Assembly: GCA_002746305.1 (NCBI GenBank)
Contig: NVWV01000004.1
Location: 248,001-312,000, forward strand
DNA: 64,000 nucleotides
Source: Bacteroidota bacterium
Lineage (GTDB): Bacteria > Bacteroidota > Bacteroidia > NS11-12g > UBA9320
Direction of reading: 5' to 3'
Shown: one piece after another, positions 44,662 through 53,584 of the stretch
Position numbering within the stretch: position 1 is the first letter of the stretch
Layout: each line of letters starts with the position of its first letter
Made by a program: the position numbers and the translations under genes
Notes under the pieces: generated by a model
Told to the model about the DNA's origin: nothing
Database searches by the model: none
Seen by the model: only the letters and a program-made list of their open reading frames with translations

Positions 44662-45336
44662 TTATTTAGCAGCAATTTTAGCCTTTACGCGAGCAATTTT
44701 GGCTTCTACATTACTTGATTGACGAGAATTTATATATTCTTTTTCAAGTTGTTCAAAAGCCTTGAGTGCACTATTTAGTTCTCCTGCTTCTTCATAAGCT
44801 TTTCCCGCTTTTAGTAAAGCGTATGGAGTAGTCATTGTGTTCTCACGGGCATTGGCAGCCTTCATATATTTATCTCCAGCAGTTTCATAATCTCCAAGCT
44901 CAGAGTGACAGTCACCTTCAAGTGTAATAACTTGGGCAGCTAAAAGTTCATCATCCAGTGATACATCTTCTAGATAACCCAAAGCTTCATCATATTTCCC
45001 TTGATCCATTAATGCCCTACCTGCTAGGTAAGATGCTTGTTGGCCAGCTTTGGTTGAACCAAATTCGTCTACAATTGCTATTAAACCAAGATTAGTCCCA
45101 TCTCCATTTAATGCTTTATTTGTAGAATCTGTAGAGAAATATCTTTCTGCCATGAAGAAGCTTTTGTTTGCTTCTGATTCTAATTCAGGTTTGTAAACAT
45201 TGCCATAATACCAAATCCCAGCGGCAACTAGAATTAAAGCAATACCTGCTATTGTTACGTTGTTCTTATTGTTGTTATAGAACCCAGAGATAGACTGTAT
45301 CCCTTTGTTTTCAATTGATTGTTCTTCTGTACTCAT
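44662..45336 (-). CDS. Membrane-anchored TPR protein (YfgM/TPR_21-like)
   Basis: A 224-residue protein with a cytoplasmic N-terminus, one transmembrane helix (about 26-45, NVTIAGIALILVAAGIWYYG) and a periplasmic TPR region of about four repeats (YLAGRALMDQGKYDEALGYL, YALLKAGKAYEEAGELNSAL). It resembles the YfgM/TPR_21 anchor proteins that assist folding at the Sec translocon. The ATG at 45336 is preferred over 45354 because a promoter box lies 15 nt before it and the shorter protein has the better N-terminus (MSTEEQSIENK). Confidence 0.85.
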   Translation of the reverse strand: MSTEEQSIENKGIQSISGFYNNNKNNVTIAGIALILVAAGIWYYGNVYKPELESEANKSFFMAERYFSTDSTNKALNGDGTNLGLIAIVDEFGSTKAGQQASYLAGRALMDQGKYDEALGYLEDVSLDDELLAAQVITLEGDCHSELGDYETAGDKYMKAANARENTMTTPYALLKAGKAYEEAGELNSALKAFEQLEKEYINSRQSSNVEAKIARVKAKIAAK

Positions 45337-45351
45337 TTCCGTAAAAGTTTG

Positions 45352-45359
45352 CAAAAATA
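45352..45359 (-). promoter_or_regulatory. -7 promoter box TATTTTTG
   Basis: Minus-strand TAnnTTTG match 15 nt upstream of the ATG at 45336. It overlaps the alternative start at 45354, and suggests a TPR-ribH transcript distinct from pdhA. Confidence 0.45.
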
Positions 45360-45362
45360 TAC

Positions 45363-46355
45363 TTATTCCACTATAAACGGATAATCTGACTCATATACAT
45401 CGTTGTAAAGTTCCTCAACATTGGGAAATGGAGATTTATCTGCGAAGTCTGCAGAATCTGCAACTTCCTTTTCTACCTCTTCTTCCATGACATCTAACTG
45501 TTTTTGATTCATGTACTTATTCTTTAAAATAGTAGCCTTAACAACTTCTATCGGATCAATGCTTTTATACTCTGCAACTTCTTCTTTTGTTCTATATTTT
45601 GCAGGGTCAGACATGGAGTGTCCTCTATATCTGTAGGTTTTAAGCTCTACAAATGTTGGACCTTTTCCATCACGGGCACGTTTTGCAGCTTTTGTCATAC
45701 TCTCATGAACAGCCTCACAGCTCATCCCGTTTACTTGTTCCGACGGCATATCATAGCCTAAGGCCATTTTGTAGATATCTAGCATGTTTGTGGTACGTTC
45801 TACTGAAGTTCCCATTGCATAATTATTGTTTTCACAAATAAAGACAACAGGTAAATTCCAAACCATAGCCATATTGAAAGTTTCGTGGAGAGCACCTTGT
45901 CTTACGGCACCATCACCCATGTAGCAGAATACTACTCCATCGTGGCCTTTGTATTGCTCTGCAAGTGCGATACCTGCACCAAGAGGAATTTGCCCCCCTA
46001 CGATTCCATGACCTCCATAGAAATGGTGTTCTTTTGAAAACATATGCATACTTCCACCTTTTCCTTTGCTACATCCATCAATTCTTCCAAATAGTTCGGC
46101 CATTACAGCATTTGCAGGAATACCCATTGCTAATGCATGACCATGATCTCTATATGCAGTAATTACTTTGTCACCATCTTTCTTAGCGGATACCATGCCT
46201 GCTACCACGGCTTCTTGACCTATATAAAGGTGACAGAATCCTCTAATTTTATTTTGACCATACATTTGAGCTGACTTTTCCTCAAATCTTCTAATCAATA
46301 ACATTAATCGATACCAATCAATGTAAGTTTCCTTGGTGTATTTTACTTTTGCCAT
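45363..46355 (-). CDS. pdhA: Pyruvate dehydrogenase E1 component, alpha subunit
   Basis: Thiamine-diphosphate-dependent decarboxylation of pyruvate with the E1 beta subunit. From ATG 46355 (MAKVKYTKETYIDWYRLMLL) the protein is 330 residues. The TPP/Mg motif is GDGAVRQGALHETFNMAMVWNLP with later NNNYAM, and the phosphorylation-loop region is YRYRGHSMSDPAKYR. E1 beta and E2 are not in the window, so the gene stands apart from its complex partners. Divergent from recF. Confidence 0.94.
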   Translation of the reverse strand: MAKVKYTKETYIDWYRLMLLIRRFEEKSAQMYGQNKIRGFCHLYIGQEAVVAGMVSAKKDGDKVITAYRDHGHALAMGIPANAVMAELFGRIDGCSKGKGGSMHMFSKEHHFYGGHGIVGGQIPLGAGIALAEQYKGHDGVVFCYMGDGAVRQGALHETFNMAMVWNLPVVFICENNNYAMGTSVERTTNMLDIYKMALGYDMPSEQVNGMSCEAVHESMTKAAKRARDGKGPTFVELKTYRYRGHSMSDPAKYRTKEEVAEYKSIDPIEVVKATILKNKYMNQKQLDVMEEEVEKEVADSADFADKSPFPNVEELYNDVYESDYPFIVE

Positions 46356-46371
46356 TTTATATTTGGAGCGG

Positions 46372-46379
46372 CAAAAGTA
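46372..46379 (-). promoter_or_regulatory. -7 promoter box TACTTTTG of pdhA
   Basis: Minus-strand exact TAnnTTTG match 16 nt upstream of the pdhA ATG (46355) in the pdhA-recF divergent gap. Confidence 0.5.
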
Positions 46380-46406
46380 ACAATTTATATTGCTCAATAA
46401 TCACTC

Positions 46407-47474
46407 TTGAAGGTACAAAAGCTAGCACTCATTTTTTTTAAGAATCACAGCGATTTTAAGTTGGAGTGTCAGGAGGATGTGGTCGCAATAGCCGGACTCA
46501 ATGGCGTTGGAAAGACTACGATACTTGATGCCATCCACTATTTATGTCTTGGAAAGTCTTACTTCTCATCTACAGATGTGCAGTGCATTCAAACAGAAGA
46601 GTTGCAGGCAGGTATTATTGCTAAACTGGTAGGGGATGAGGACGTTTCTCTTAAAGTAAAGTTTAAGAGAGGTGGCAGAAAAGTTATTGAGAAAAATGGT
46701 GTCGCATACAAAAGGGTATTGGAACATATTGGTCAGTTCTTGGCTGTTGTCATCGCTCCTGGAGATATTGAACTCGTTTATGGAAGCAATGAGACTAGAA
46801 GATCATTTATAAATCAAATTCTTAGTCAGGTAGATAGGAAGCATCTTTTGGATCTGATGAAGTACAACAAGTTGATAGAGCATCGAAATAAACATCTGAA
46901 GCAAGAATCCGTGGATACGGCATTATTGCTGGCGTTAGATGAACAAATTGCTCCATTAGCCTTGTCCATTTATACTAAGCGGAAAGAGTTTTTGGAAGAA
47001 TTTTGTCCTGTTTTTGAAGCGAAATATCATCAGCTTTCAGGTGAAAAAGAAAGTGTAAGATTGATGTATACGAGTCAACTGGATCATTCATCTTATATGG
47101 ACTTGGTTGATGTAAATAGAAATAAAGATTTAGCCATACAACGAAGTTTTGTCGGAATTCACAGGGATGAATTGGATATTGAAATTGGAGATTTAAGTCT
47201 GAGGAAATTCGGTTCTCAGGGTCAAGTGAAATCAGGACTTATCGCTCTTAAATTAGCGGAATACGAATACCTCCAAAAAACATGCGATAAGAATCCATTC
47301 TTACTGTTAGATGATATTTTTGAAAAAATAGATGAAGAAAGAGCACAAGTCCTTACTCAGATTATTAAAAATGATAACTTTGGACAAATATTTATTACCG
47401 ATACAAATCAGGATAGATTGAATCAGTTTTGTGTGGCTATTGGTAAATCATATAAACTTATCACGCTCAAATAA
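46407..47474 (+). CDS. recF: DNA replication and repair protein RecF
   Basis: SMC-like ATPase that acts with RecO and RecR in loading RecA at gaps. The 355-residue protein has Walker A GLNGVGKTT at about 30-38, the ABC-type signature GSQGQVKSGLIALKLAE and Walker B FLLLDDIFEKIDEERA. The TTG start gives the normal N-terminus (KVQKLALIFFKNHSDF). The stop is directly followed by the TTG of the DUF721 gene, a conserved recF-DUF721 pairing. Confidence 0.95.
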   Translation: MKVQKLALIFFKNHSDFKLECQEDVVAIAGLNGVGKTTILDAIHYLCLGKSYFSSTDVQCIQTEELQAGIIAKLVGDEDVSLKVKFKRGGRKVIEKNGVAYKRVLEHIGQFLAVVIAPGDIELVYGSNETRRSFINQILSQVDRKHLLDLMKYNKLIEHRNKHLKQESVDTALLLALDEQIAPLALSIYTKRKEFLEEFCPVFEAKYHQLSGEKESVRLMYTSQLDHSSYMDLVDVNRNKDLAIQRSFVGIHRDELDIEIGDLSLRKFGSQGQVKSGLIALKLAEYEYLQKTCDKNPFLLLDDIFEKIDEERAQVLTQIIKNDNFGQIFITDTNQDRLNQFCVAIGKSYKLITLK

Positions 47475-47759
47475 TTGCAAGAAGAAAAGACCATACAAGA
47501 CCTCATGCAGACTCTGTTTAAATCATATAAACAGGGAAACAAGTACGAGGAAACTTCAGTAGTTAATAGTTGGGAGACTGTGGTAGGCAAGATGATAGCT
47601 CAAAAAACAACGAAAGTATTTATTAATAGAAAAACACTTTACCTCACATTATCATCTGCACCCTTGAAAAGTGAGTTACGATACCATAAGCTGGTTTTAA
47701 TTGAGAAAGTAAATAACCACGCCAAAAAAGAAATAATAAACGATATAAAATTCTTCTAA
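47475..47759 (+). CDS. DUF721 (DciA-like) protein
   Basis: A 94-residue protein of the DUF721 family, recognised by VVNSWETVVGKMIAQKTTKVFINRKTL and the C-terminal region LSSAPLKSELRYHKLVLIEKVN. Longer members, DciA, load or stimulate the replicative helicase in bacteria without DnaC/DnaI. The Bacteroidota form is short. Located directly after recF with no gap (TTG start). An accessory role with DnaB (encoded at 11.8 kb) is inference. Confidence 0.85.
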   Translation: MQEEKTIQDLMQTLFKSYKQGNKYEETSVVNSWETVVGKMIAQKTTKVFINRKTLYLTLSSAPLKSELRYHKLVLIEKVNNHAKKEIINDIKFF

Positions 47760-47762
47760 AAT

Positions 47763-48410
47763 ATGATTCATAAGATAGCACCATCGATATTGGCCGCAGA
47801 CTTTGCCAATCTACAAAAAGACATTGAGATGGTAAATGAGAGTGAAGCTGATTGGTTTCATATTGATATAATGGATGGTGTGTTCGTGCCAAACATTTCA
47901 TTTGGTTTTCCAGTAATGAAAGCTATTAATAAGCATGCTCAGAAACCTCTGGATGTACATTTAATGATTGTAAATCCAGATCAATATATCCAACAGTGTG
48001 CAGATGTTGGAGCTAAGGTAATAACTGTTCACTACGAAGCTTGTACACATCTTCATCGTACACTTGCAGCTATTCGAGAAGCAGGGTGCTTGGCTGGCGT
48101 AGCCTTAAATCCACATACACCTGTCCATCTTTTAAACGATGTTTTTAAAGAAATTGATTTGGTATGTTTAATGAGTGTTAATCCTGGTTTCGGGGGACAG
48201 TCATTTATTGAAAACACGTACAGTAAACTTCAACAACTCAAAAATATATGCGAGATGAAGAACCATACTCCATACATGGAAGTAGATGGAGGAGTGAACC
48301 TAGATAATTATCAAAAATTGTTGGAGTGCGGGGCTAATGTTCTTGTAGCAGGGAGTGCTGTATTTGCTAGTTCAAATCCGGTAGAAACCATTTTAGCACT
48401 AAAACAATAG
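47763..48410 (+). CDS. rpe: Ribulose-phosphate 3-epimerase
   Basis: Interconverts ribulose 5-phosphate and xylulose 5-phosphate in the pentose phosphate pathway. The 215-residue TIM barrel has APSILAADFANL, HIDIMDGVFVPNISFG, DVHLMI (metal His), MSVNPGFGGQSF (phosphate loop) and EVDGGVN (catalytic Asp). It follows the DUF721 gene by 3 nt, in an operon with recF. Confidence 0.97.
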   Translation: MIHKIAPSILAADFANLQKDIEMVNESEADWFHIDIMDGVFVPNISFGFPVMKAINKHAQKPLDVHLMIVNPDQYIQQCADVGAKVITVHYEACTHLHRTLAAIREAGCLAGVALNPHTPVHLLNDVFKEIDLVCLMSVNPGFGGQSFIENTYSKLQQLKNICEMKNHTPYMEVDGGVNLDNYQKLLECGANVLVAGSAVFASSNPVETILALKQ

Positions 48411-48437
48411 CATAGAGCCTTTCACGTTAGTATTCTT

Positions 48438-50972
48438 TTGAAACGCTATTTATCAATATTTTTAATCGGTTTTTTAGGCCACTTAGTTCAAGCTCAAACA
48501 GAGTCATACTTAGTTGGTAGAACCTTTGATGGGGATAAGTTCCCTGTATCTGCATATCTTCAAATTGCAGGTACTAGTAAATTTACGTATTCAGATTCAG
48601 TGGGTAAATTCAAGATTCAGGTTCCTTCTAAAAAGAAGTTTGTAGTACAGCTTATTTTTTCTGGAGAAACCCAAGTCGTTACACTAAATGCTATTGCACC
48701 TGGAAAAACAGTTTATCGAGATTTTACCTTTACTAAAACATCTGTTATTCGAGGAACTACTGTTAAAGGGACAAAAGATGGTGACTACTTTATTGAGAGG
48801 TTAGATCCTCGAAAAACAGTCCGGTTTGCAAATACTAGTGGTTTTGAGCAGATTATAAAGACTGTATTTATTGGGGTTCAAAAAGGAGGAAGTGAACTTT
48901 CTTCGGCGTACAGCGTACGAGGGGGGAACTATGATGAGAATTTGGTATATGTAAATGACATTGAAGTATATCGACCATTTTTAGTTAGAAGCGGTCAACA
49001 AGAAGGATTAAGTGTAATTAATCCTGATATGATAGAAGAAATTAAGTTTTCAGCTGGAGGTTTTCAAGCTAGGTATGGAGACAAACTTTCATCCGTTTTA
49101 GATATCAAGTATCGACAACCGGATTCTTTTGGAGCTACTGTTCAAGCCAGCTTTTTGGGTGCCAATCTACATTTCGAAGATAAGTCTAAGAATAACCGAT
49201 TTTCTTATATCGTAGGTGCCAGATTTAGAAGCAATCAGTATTTGTTAGGAAGTTTAGATGTCCAAGGGGATTACAAGCCACGTTTTTTTGATGTACAGGC
49301 ACTTTTAAAGTACAGACTTAGGTCAGATTTAAGCCTTTCTTATCTAACTACAGTGTCTCAAAATAGATATTTAGTTGCTCCTCAAAGTAGGCAAACAAGT
49401 TTTGGTAATGTGAATAGTGCCCTAAGTTTATTTATCGCTTTTGGTGGACAGGAGCTAATGGAATATACGACTTGGATGAATGGTCTTAATTTGGAGTACA
49501 AGCCTACAGATAAGTTAAACTTAAAACTAAATGTATCCAGTTACACTACGTCCGAAAGAGAGCATTTTACAGTAGAGGGGGCATATAGACTTTCAGAGTT
49601 AGACAATAATTTAGGATCGGATGATTTTGCGAATGAAAGGGCTCTTCTTGGCATTGGTTATTTTATAGATCATGCACGAAACGACTTGCACGCTCAGGTC
49701 TTTGCTGCAAATCATAAAGGGAAGTTTTTATTTAAAAAATCAAATGTTCAGTGGGGACTTGGTTTGACTAATGAAAGTATAGTAGATAAACTCAAGGAAT
49801 GGAGATATAACGATAGTAGTGGCTATAATATAACTACTCGTACAACTACCGGGCCTCTGAATGAGATAGTCTTGGATGAGTTTTTAGCAGCAGATATAGA
49901 TCTGAATAGTTATAGGGTGAAAGCATACATTCAAAATACTCAGATTTTGAGTAAGCAACATAATCTAAAGGCTACCTATGGCATCCGAACTAACTACTGG
50001 AGCTACAATAATGAGAATGTGATAAGTCCAAGGACTCAACTGGCATGGGAGCCTCATAAAGCTTTTAACGATACACTAAAAAAAGGAATACGAGATTCTT
50101 TGTCCGAGATAAATCGAAGATACAAGCTAGAAACTTTGGATTCACTTTTTGATAGATCTAGCAAGCGTGATTGGTTGCTACGATTTGCAGCAGGATACTA
50201 CTATCAACCACCCTTTTATAGAGAATTACGAGGAATTGATGGGAAACTAAATCCTAATCTTAAGGCTCAGAAATCTATTCATTTTGTGTTTGGAGGGGAT
50301 ATGGAATTTAAGGCTTGGGATAGACCATTTAAGTTTACTAGTGAGGTCTATTATAAGCATTTGGATAACTTGGTTCCCTATGTAGTGGACAATGTGCGAA
50401 TACGGTATTTGGCTGAAAATAGTTCTCAAGGCTATGCTACTGGAATTGACGCTAGAGTAAACGGAGAGTTTATAGAAGGAGTAGAGAGTTGGGTTAATTT
50501 CTCTCTTCTTCAAACCAAGGAAAGGCTCTATTATACGGATGAAAATGGTTCAGAACAGTTGAGTGATTGGCTTAGAAGACCAACAGACCAACGTGTTAAT
50601 TTTTCTATTTTATTCCAGGATGAGTTGCCTAACAATCCTAGCTATAAGATGAATTTGAGTTTGGTTTATGGTGGAAGAGTACCCTTTTTTTACGATGCTA
50701 AGAATCGACATAAGGAGGGTTTTACAATACCTCCATATCGACGTGTTGATATCGGTTTTTCCAAAGTATTAATCGAATCAGGAAGTAACAGACGCACAAA
50801 TTGGCTTAGAAACGCAGAATCTTTATGGGTGAGTTTAGAAGTGTTCAACCTACTTCAAGTAAATAATACCATTTCGTATGTGCTGGTAAAGGATTTTCAG
50901 AATAACGTATATGGGGTTCCTAACTACCTTACAGGTAGACGACTAAACCTTCGATTTATACTTCGAATTTAA
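48438..50972 (+). CDS. TonB-dependent outer-membrane receptor
   Basis: An 844-residue receptor with a signal peptide ending HLVQAQ and an N-terminal carboxypeptidase-regulatory-like beta domain (about 22-110, LVGRTFDGDKFPVSAYLQIA). The plug domain contains YSVRGGNYDENLVYVNDIEVYRP and FSAGGFQARYGDKLSSVLDI. A barrel follows, ending NLRFILRI. No SusD partner is adjacent, which fits metal, siderophore or vitamin uptake rather than glycans. It starts with TTG, as does recF. No TonB box is obvious. Confidence 0.92.
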   Translation: MKRYLSIFLIGFLGHLVQAQTESYLVGRTFDGDKFPVSAYLQIAGTSKFTYSDSVGKFKIQVPSKKKFVVQLIFSGETQVVTLNAIAPGKTVYRDFTFTKTSVIRGTTVKGTKDGDYFIERLDPRKTVRFANTSGFEQIIKTVFIGVQKGGSELSSAYSVRGGNYDENLVYVNDIEVYRPFLVRSGQQEGLSVINPDMIEEIKFSAGGFQARYGDKLSSVLDIKYRQPDSFGATVQASFLGANLHFEDKSKNNRFSYIVGARFRSNQYLLGSLDVQGDYKPRFFDVQALLKYRLRSDLSLSYLTTVSQNRYLVAPQSRQTSFGNVNSALSLFIAFGGQELMEYTTWMNGLNLEYKPTDKLNLKLNVSSYTTSEREHFTVEGAYRLSELDNNLGSDDFANERALLGIGYFIDHARNDLHAQVFAANHKGKFLFKKSNVQWGLGLTNESIVDKLKEWRYNDSSGYNITTRTTTGPLNEIVLDEFLAADIDLNSYRVKAYIQNTQILSKQHNLKATYGIRTNYWSYNNENVISPRTQLAWEPHKAFNDTLKKGIRDSLSEINRRYKLETLDSLFDRSSKRDWLLRFAAGYYYQPPFYRELRGIDGKLNPNLKAQKSIHFVFGGDMEFKAWDRPFKFTSEVYYKHLDNLVPYVVDNVRIRYLAENSSQGYATGIDARVNGEFIEGVESWVNFSLLQTKERLYYTDENGSEQLSDWLRRPTDQRVNFSILFQDELPNNPSYKMNLSLVYGGRVPFFYDAKNRHKEGFTIPPYRRVDIGFSKVLIESGSNRRTNWLRNAESLWVSLEVFNLLQVNNTISYVLVKDFQNNVYGVPNYLTGRRLNLRFILRI

Positions 50973-50977
50973 CAAAC

Positions 50978-51868
50978 TCAATGAGGGGAGATATACCTCT
51001 CATCATAGTTTACCAACTTACTAATTATAGGGTTGTCGATAGCATATTTTACGACTGTACGTCTTCCAGAAAGTTTTACGATTTCCCATTCGTCCCCATT
51101 CATTCCCTTTTTGTAATCTTTACCATCTACAGTATAATCTACTACAACAGTGAAACCATTGGAGCTTTCAGCATCTACAAACCCAACGGTATACGCAAAA
51201 TGATTGTTTAGTAAGTACTGTCCTCTAAATACACTTAAACCCTCTACCAAAAAAATGGAAAGTATAAACCCGACGACTAAGAAGGTCCCAATCTTTTTTT
51301 CAAAATTAAAACGGACCGGTTTCTTAATGGATTTAACTAGGAAGTAGGTGTAAGCCTCATTAGCAGCCACTGCTGCTCCTGTAGCAAATGTGAGATAGCC
51401 TAGAATAGTATAAAAGTAGTCTGCCGCTCCAAACTGCTTGAAATGATGGGTGAAAATGATTTGAAGTCCCCATATCATTAGCAATATGATTCCACTAACT
51501 CGTATATATAATGGCATGGATTCGAGACTTCTTTCGTATTTTTCTTTGATTTGTATTTTTCGTCTTTCCTCTAATTTTTCACTTCTTTCACGCCTACTTA
51601 GTTTGTCAAAGTAATTTCTCTTTGGTGCCGACTTTAGGCGATTTATTTCAATAAGGTAGGCAAATTTTAGTTCCCTATCATACTGATTCTTCTTCTCTTG
51701 CGTATCTAAATGAGTCTTAGCCAAATTAAAATATTTGGACATTTCCTCTGCATCTGGGTCCTTATTAATATCTGGATGATAGATTTTTATTTTTGCCTTA
51801 TACGCAGTTTTTACCTCCTCTACAGAAGCATAATTGTCTAAGTCTAGTATTTTATAATAATTTACCAC
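50978..51868 (-). CDS. J-domain membrane protein
   Basis: A 296-residue protein with an N-terminal DnaJ domain (YYKILDLDNYASVEEVKTAY, HPD at 31-33, YFNLAKTHLDTQEKKNQYD), a charged linker (about 70-120) and three transmembrane helices (about 122-220). The C-terminal domain (YTVDGKDYKKGMNGDEWEIV) is of unknown type. The HPD motif means it can stimulate a DnaK partner at the membrane. Not a general DnaJ: it lacks the Gly/Phe and zinc-finger regions. It starts with GTG. Confidence 0.85.
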   Translation of the reverse strand: MVNYYKILDLDNYASVEEVKTAYKAKIKIYHPDINKDPDAEEMSKYFNLAKTHLDTQEKKNQYDRELKFAYLIEINRLKSAPKRNYFDKLSRRERSEKLEERRKIQIKEKYERSLESMPLYIRVSGIILLMIWGLQIIFTHHFKQFGAADYFYTILGYLTFATGAAVAANEAYTYFLVKSIKKPVRFNFEKKIGTFLVVGFILSIFLVEGLSVFRGQYLLNNHFAYTVGFVDAESSNGFTVVVDYTVDGKDYKKGMNGDEWEIVKLSGRRTVVKYAIDNPIISKLVNYDERYISPH

Positions 51869-51967
51869 GTGTTAGGTTTTGGAAATGCTATTTATCTTTG
51901 GCATTTATATTGCAAATTAAATTGAGAACGGCGAAATTAAAAATAGTATAAGTCGTTCTAGTATTTT

Positions 51968-53506
51968 ATGCGGAATTCACTTTTCTACATATTAGTTGTT
52001 TTTGTGTTGAATGTTCAAGGACAGTCAGTAAGCGGTAATATGCAAAATTTCGGTAAGGTGAAGCTATGGAATAATCCCATTGTCGAGATCCAATATACTA
52101 ACACCTCTGGGGAAATTCAGCAATTTTTACCGATCTGGTATCAACAAGATATAAAGGTGAATTTTGAGAAAAGTATTCTTCAACCAGGTGAGACTACAGT
52201 AATTAAAATTCAATATTATACAGAAGATTTCGGGAGGTTTAGTAAAACTGTAAATGTCTTTATTAGTACACAGAATACACCACTTACGTTTACTTTGAAA
52301 GGCAATATACAGTCCTTTCATCCAGATGCTTTTACCATATGTCCTCGAATTGATAATTCGGATTTACAAAGAAGTAGAGGATTTCTTCATAACATCCGTG
52401 TGATTGATGAAGTCACAAAAGAATCATTGACAGATTATGAAATAACTCTTATAACAAGAAGTAGTAATGAGACACTTATTAATACTAAATATCTACTTAC
52501 ATTGAAAAGAGAGAAACCTGATTTTTATCAACTTGTTGTAGATAAAGAAGGTTATGAAATTGAACGTTTAGATAAATACATTCAAAGAAATTCCTCTGAA
52601 ACTGTCATTGTCTTAAAGAGAGAAGAATCAGAACTTCAAGACGATGACTACTTTGATTTTAGCGAAATAACGAATGACGAGGAAGATGTGATTGAGAATG
52701 CGGAGAATGACTTGTTGGTTAATGATAATGACGAGTTAGGTGATGAGACATTAGAAGATAAAGACGAGTCTGAGGAAGAAGAGTATTTTGACTTTTCCAA
52801 GGTTGATGAGGAAGACGAAGATGAGAATATAATATCTGAGGGTATTCAGAAGGATACAATCGATGGAAATCAATCTGTTGTGGTTGTACCTACGCTTAAA
52901 GATACTTTAGATTTTAAAGAAGATGGAACACTTAACTCTTCGAAGTATACTTTTAATCATTTAGTTTTTTTGATTGATGTTTCTACGAGTATGCGTAATC
53001 CTGAAAATTTACCATTATTAAAGAAAAGTATGCTTGAGATGATAGAGGTATTGAGACCAGAAGATCAAGTCAGTATCATAACCTATTCAAGTAAGGTGAT
53101 TGTTCTATTAAGTAACGTATCGGGAGCAGAAAAGGATGTTTTAAATTTAACAATAGAAAAGCTTGTGGCAAGAGGACAGTCTTATGGCAAAGAGGGTATA
53201 GATTTGGCTTATGACTTAGCAAAAGATCATTTCATAGCTGATGGTAACAATGAAATCATTTTAGCCAGTGACGGTATTTTTAACTCAAAGAACTTTAGTG
53301 AAAAAAAATTATTTAGACAGGCTAGAATCCAGCGTAACTTATACAATGTAAGAATATCAACCATTGGTTTTGGTAAGGCTAGTAAGGCACTAATCTTTTT
53401 AGAAACTCTGGCATCCAAAGGTGATGGTAGTTTTATCAAAATTTCTACTGAAAAGGAAGCTGAAACCATTTTAATTGAGAATATAATGCAGCATTCTATT
53501 AAGTGA
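51968..53506 (+). CDS. Exported DUF1573-like plus von Willebrand A protein
   Basis: A 512-residue protein with a signal peptide (FYILVVFVLNVQGQ). An Ig-like DUF1573-type domain (about 20-115, NTSGEIQQFLPIWYQ) is followed by a second beta domain (about 125-215) and a very acidic linker (about 215-290, repeated EE/DD and EYFDFS). A VWA domain (about 325-510) has intact MIDAS D337-V-S-T-S341. The acidic linker contains an imperfect duplicated motif (DDDYFDFSE and EEEYFDFSK). MIDAS VWA domains bind protein partners through a divalent ion. No partner gene is adjacent. Confidence 0.8.
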   Translation: MRNSLFYILVVFVLNVQGQSVSGNMQNFGKVKLWNNPIVEIQYTNTSGEIQQFLPIWYQQDIKVNFEKSILQPGETTVIKIQYYTEDFGRFSKTVNVFISTQNTPLTFTLKGNIQSFHPDAFTICPRIDNSDLQRSRGFLHNIRVIDEVTKESLTDYEITLITRSSNETLINTKYLLTLKREKPDFYQLVVDKEGYEIERLDKYIQRNSSETVIVLKREESELQDDDYFDFSEITNDEEDVIENAENDLLVNDNDELGDETLEDKDESEEEEYFDFSKVDEEDEDENIISEGIQKDTIDGNQSVVVVPTLKDTLDFKEDGTLNSSKYTFNHLVFLIDVSTSMRNPENLPLLKKSMLEMIEVLRPEDQVSIITYSSKVIVLLSNVSGAEKDVLNLTIEKLVARGQSYGKEGIDLAYDLAKDHFIADGNNEIILASDGIFNSKNFSEKKLFRQARIQRNLYNVRISTIGFGKASKALIFLETLASKGDGSFIKISTEKEAETILIENIMQHSIK

Positions 53507-53569
53507 TTTTATTCGTGATTGGTTTCTAACAAGTAATCAGCATATCCCAATTCATTCAAACTTCTGGTA

Positions 53570-53577
53570 TATTTTTG
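53570..53577 (+). promoter_or_regulatory. -7 promoter box TATTTTTG
   Basis: TAnnTTTG match 7 nt upstream of the ATG (53585) of the SDR gene; the message would be leaderless. Confidence 0.45.
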
Positions 53578-53584
53578 ACCTTAT

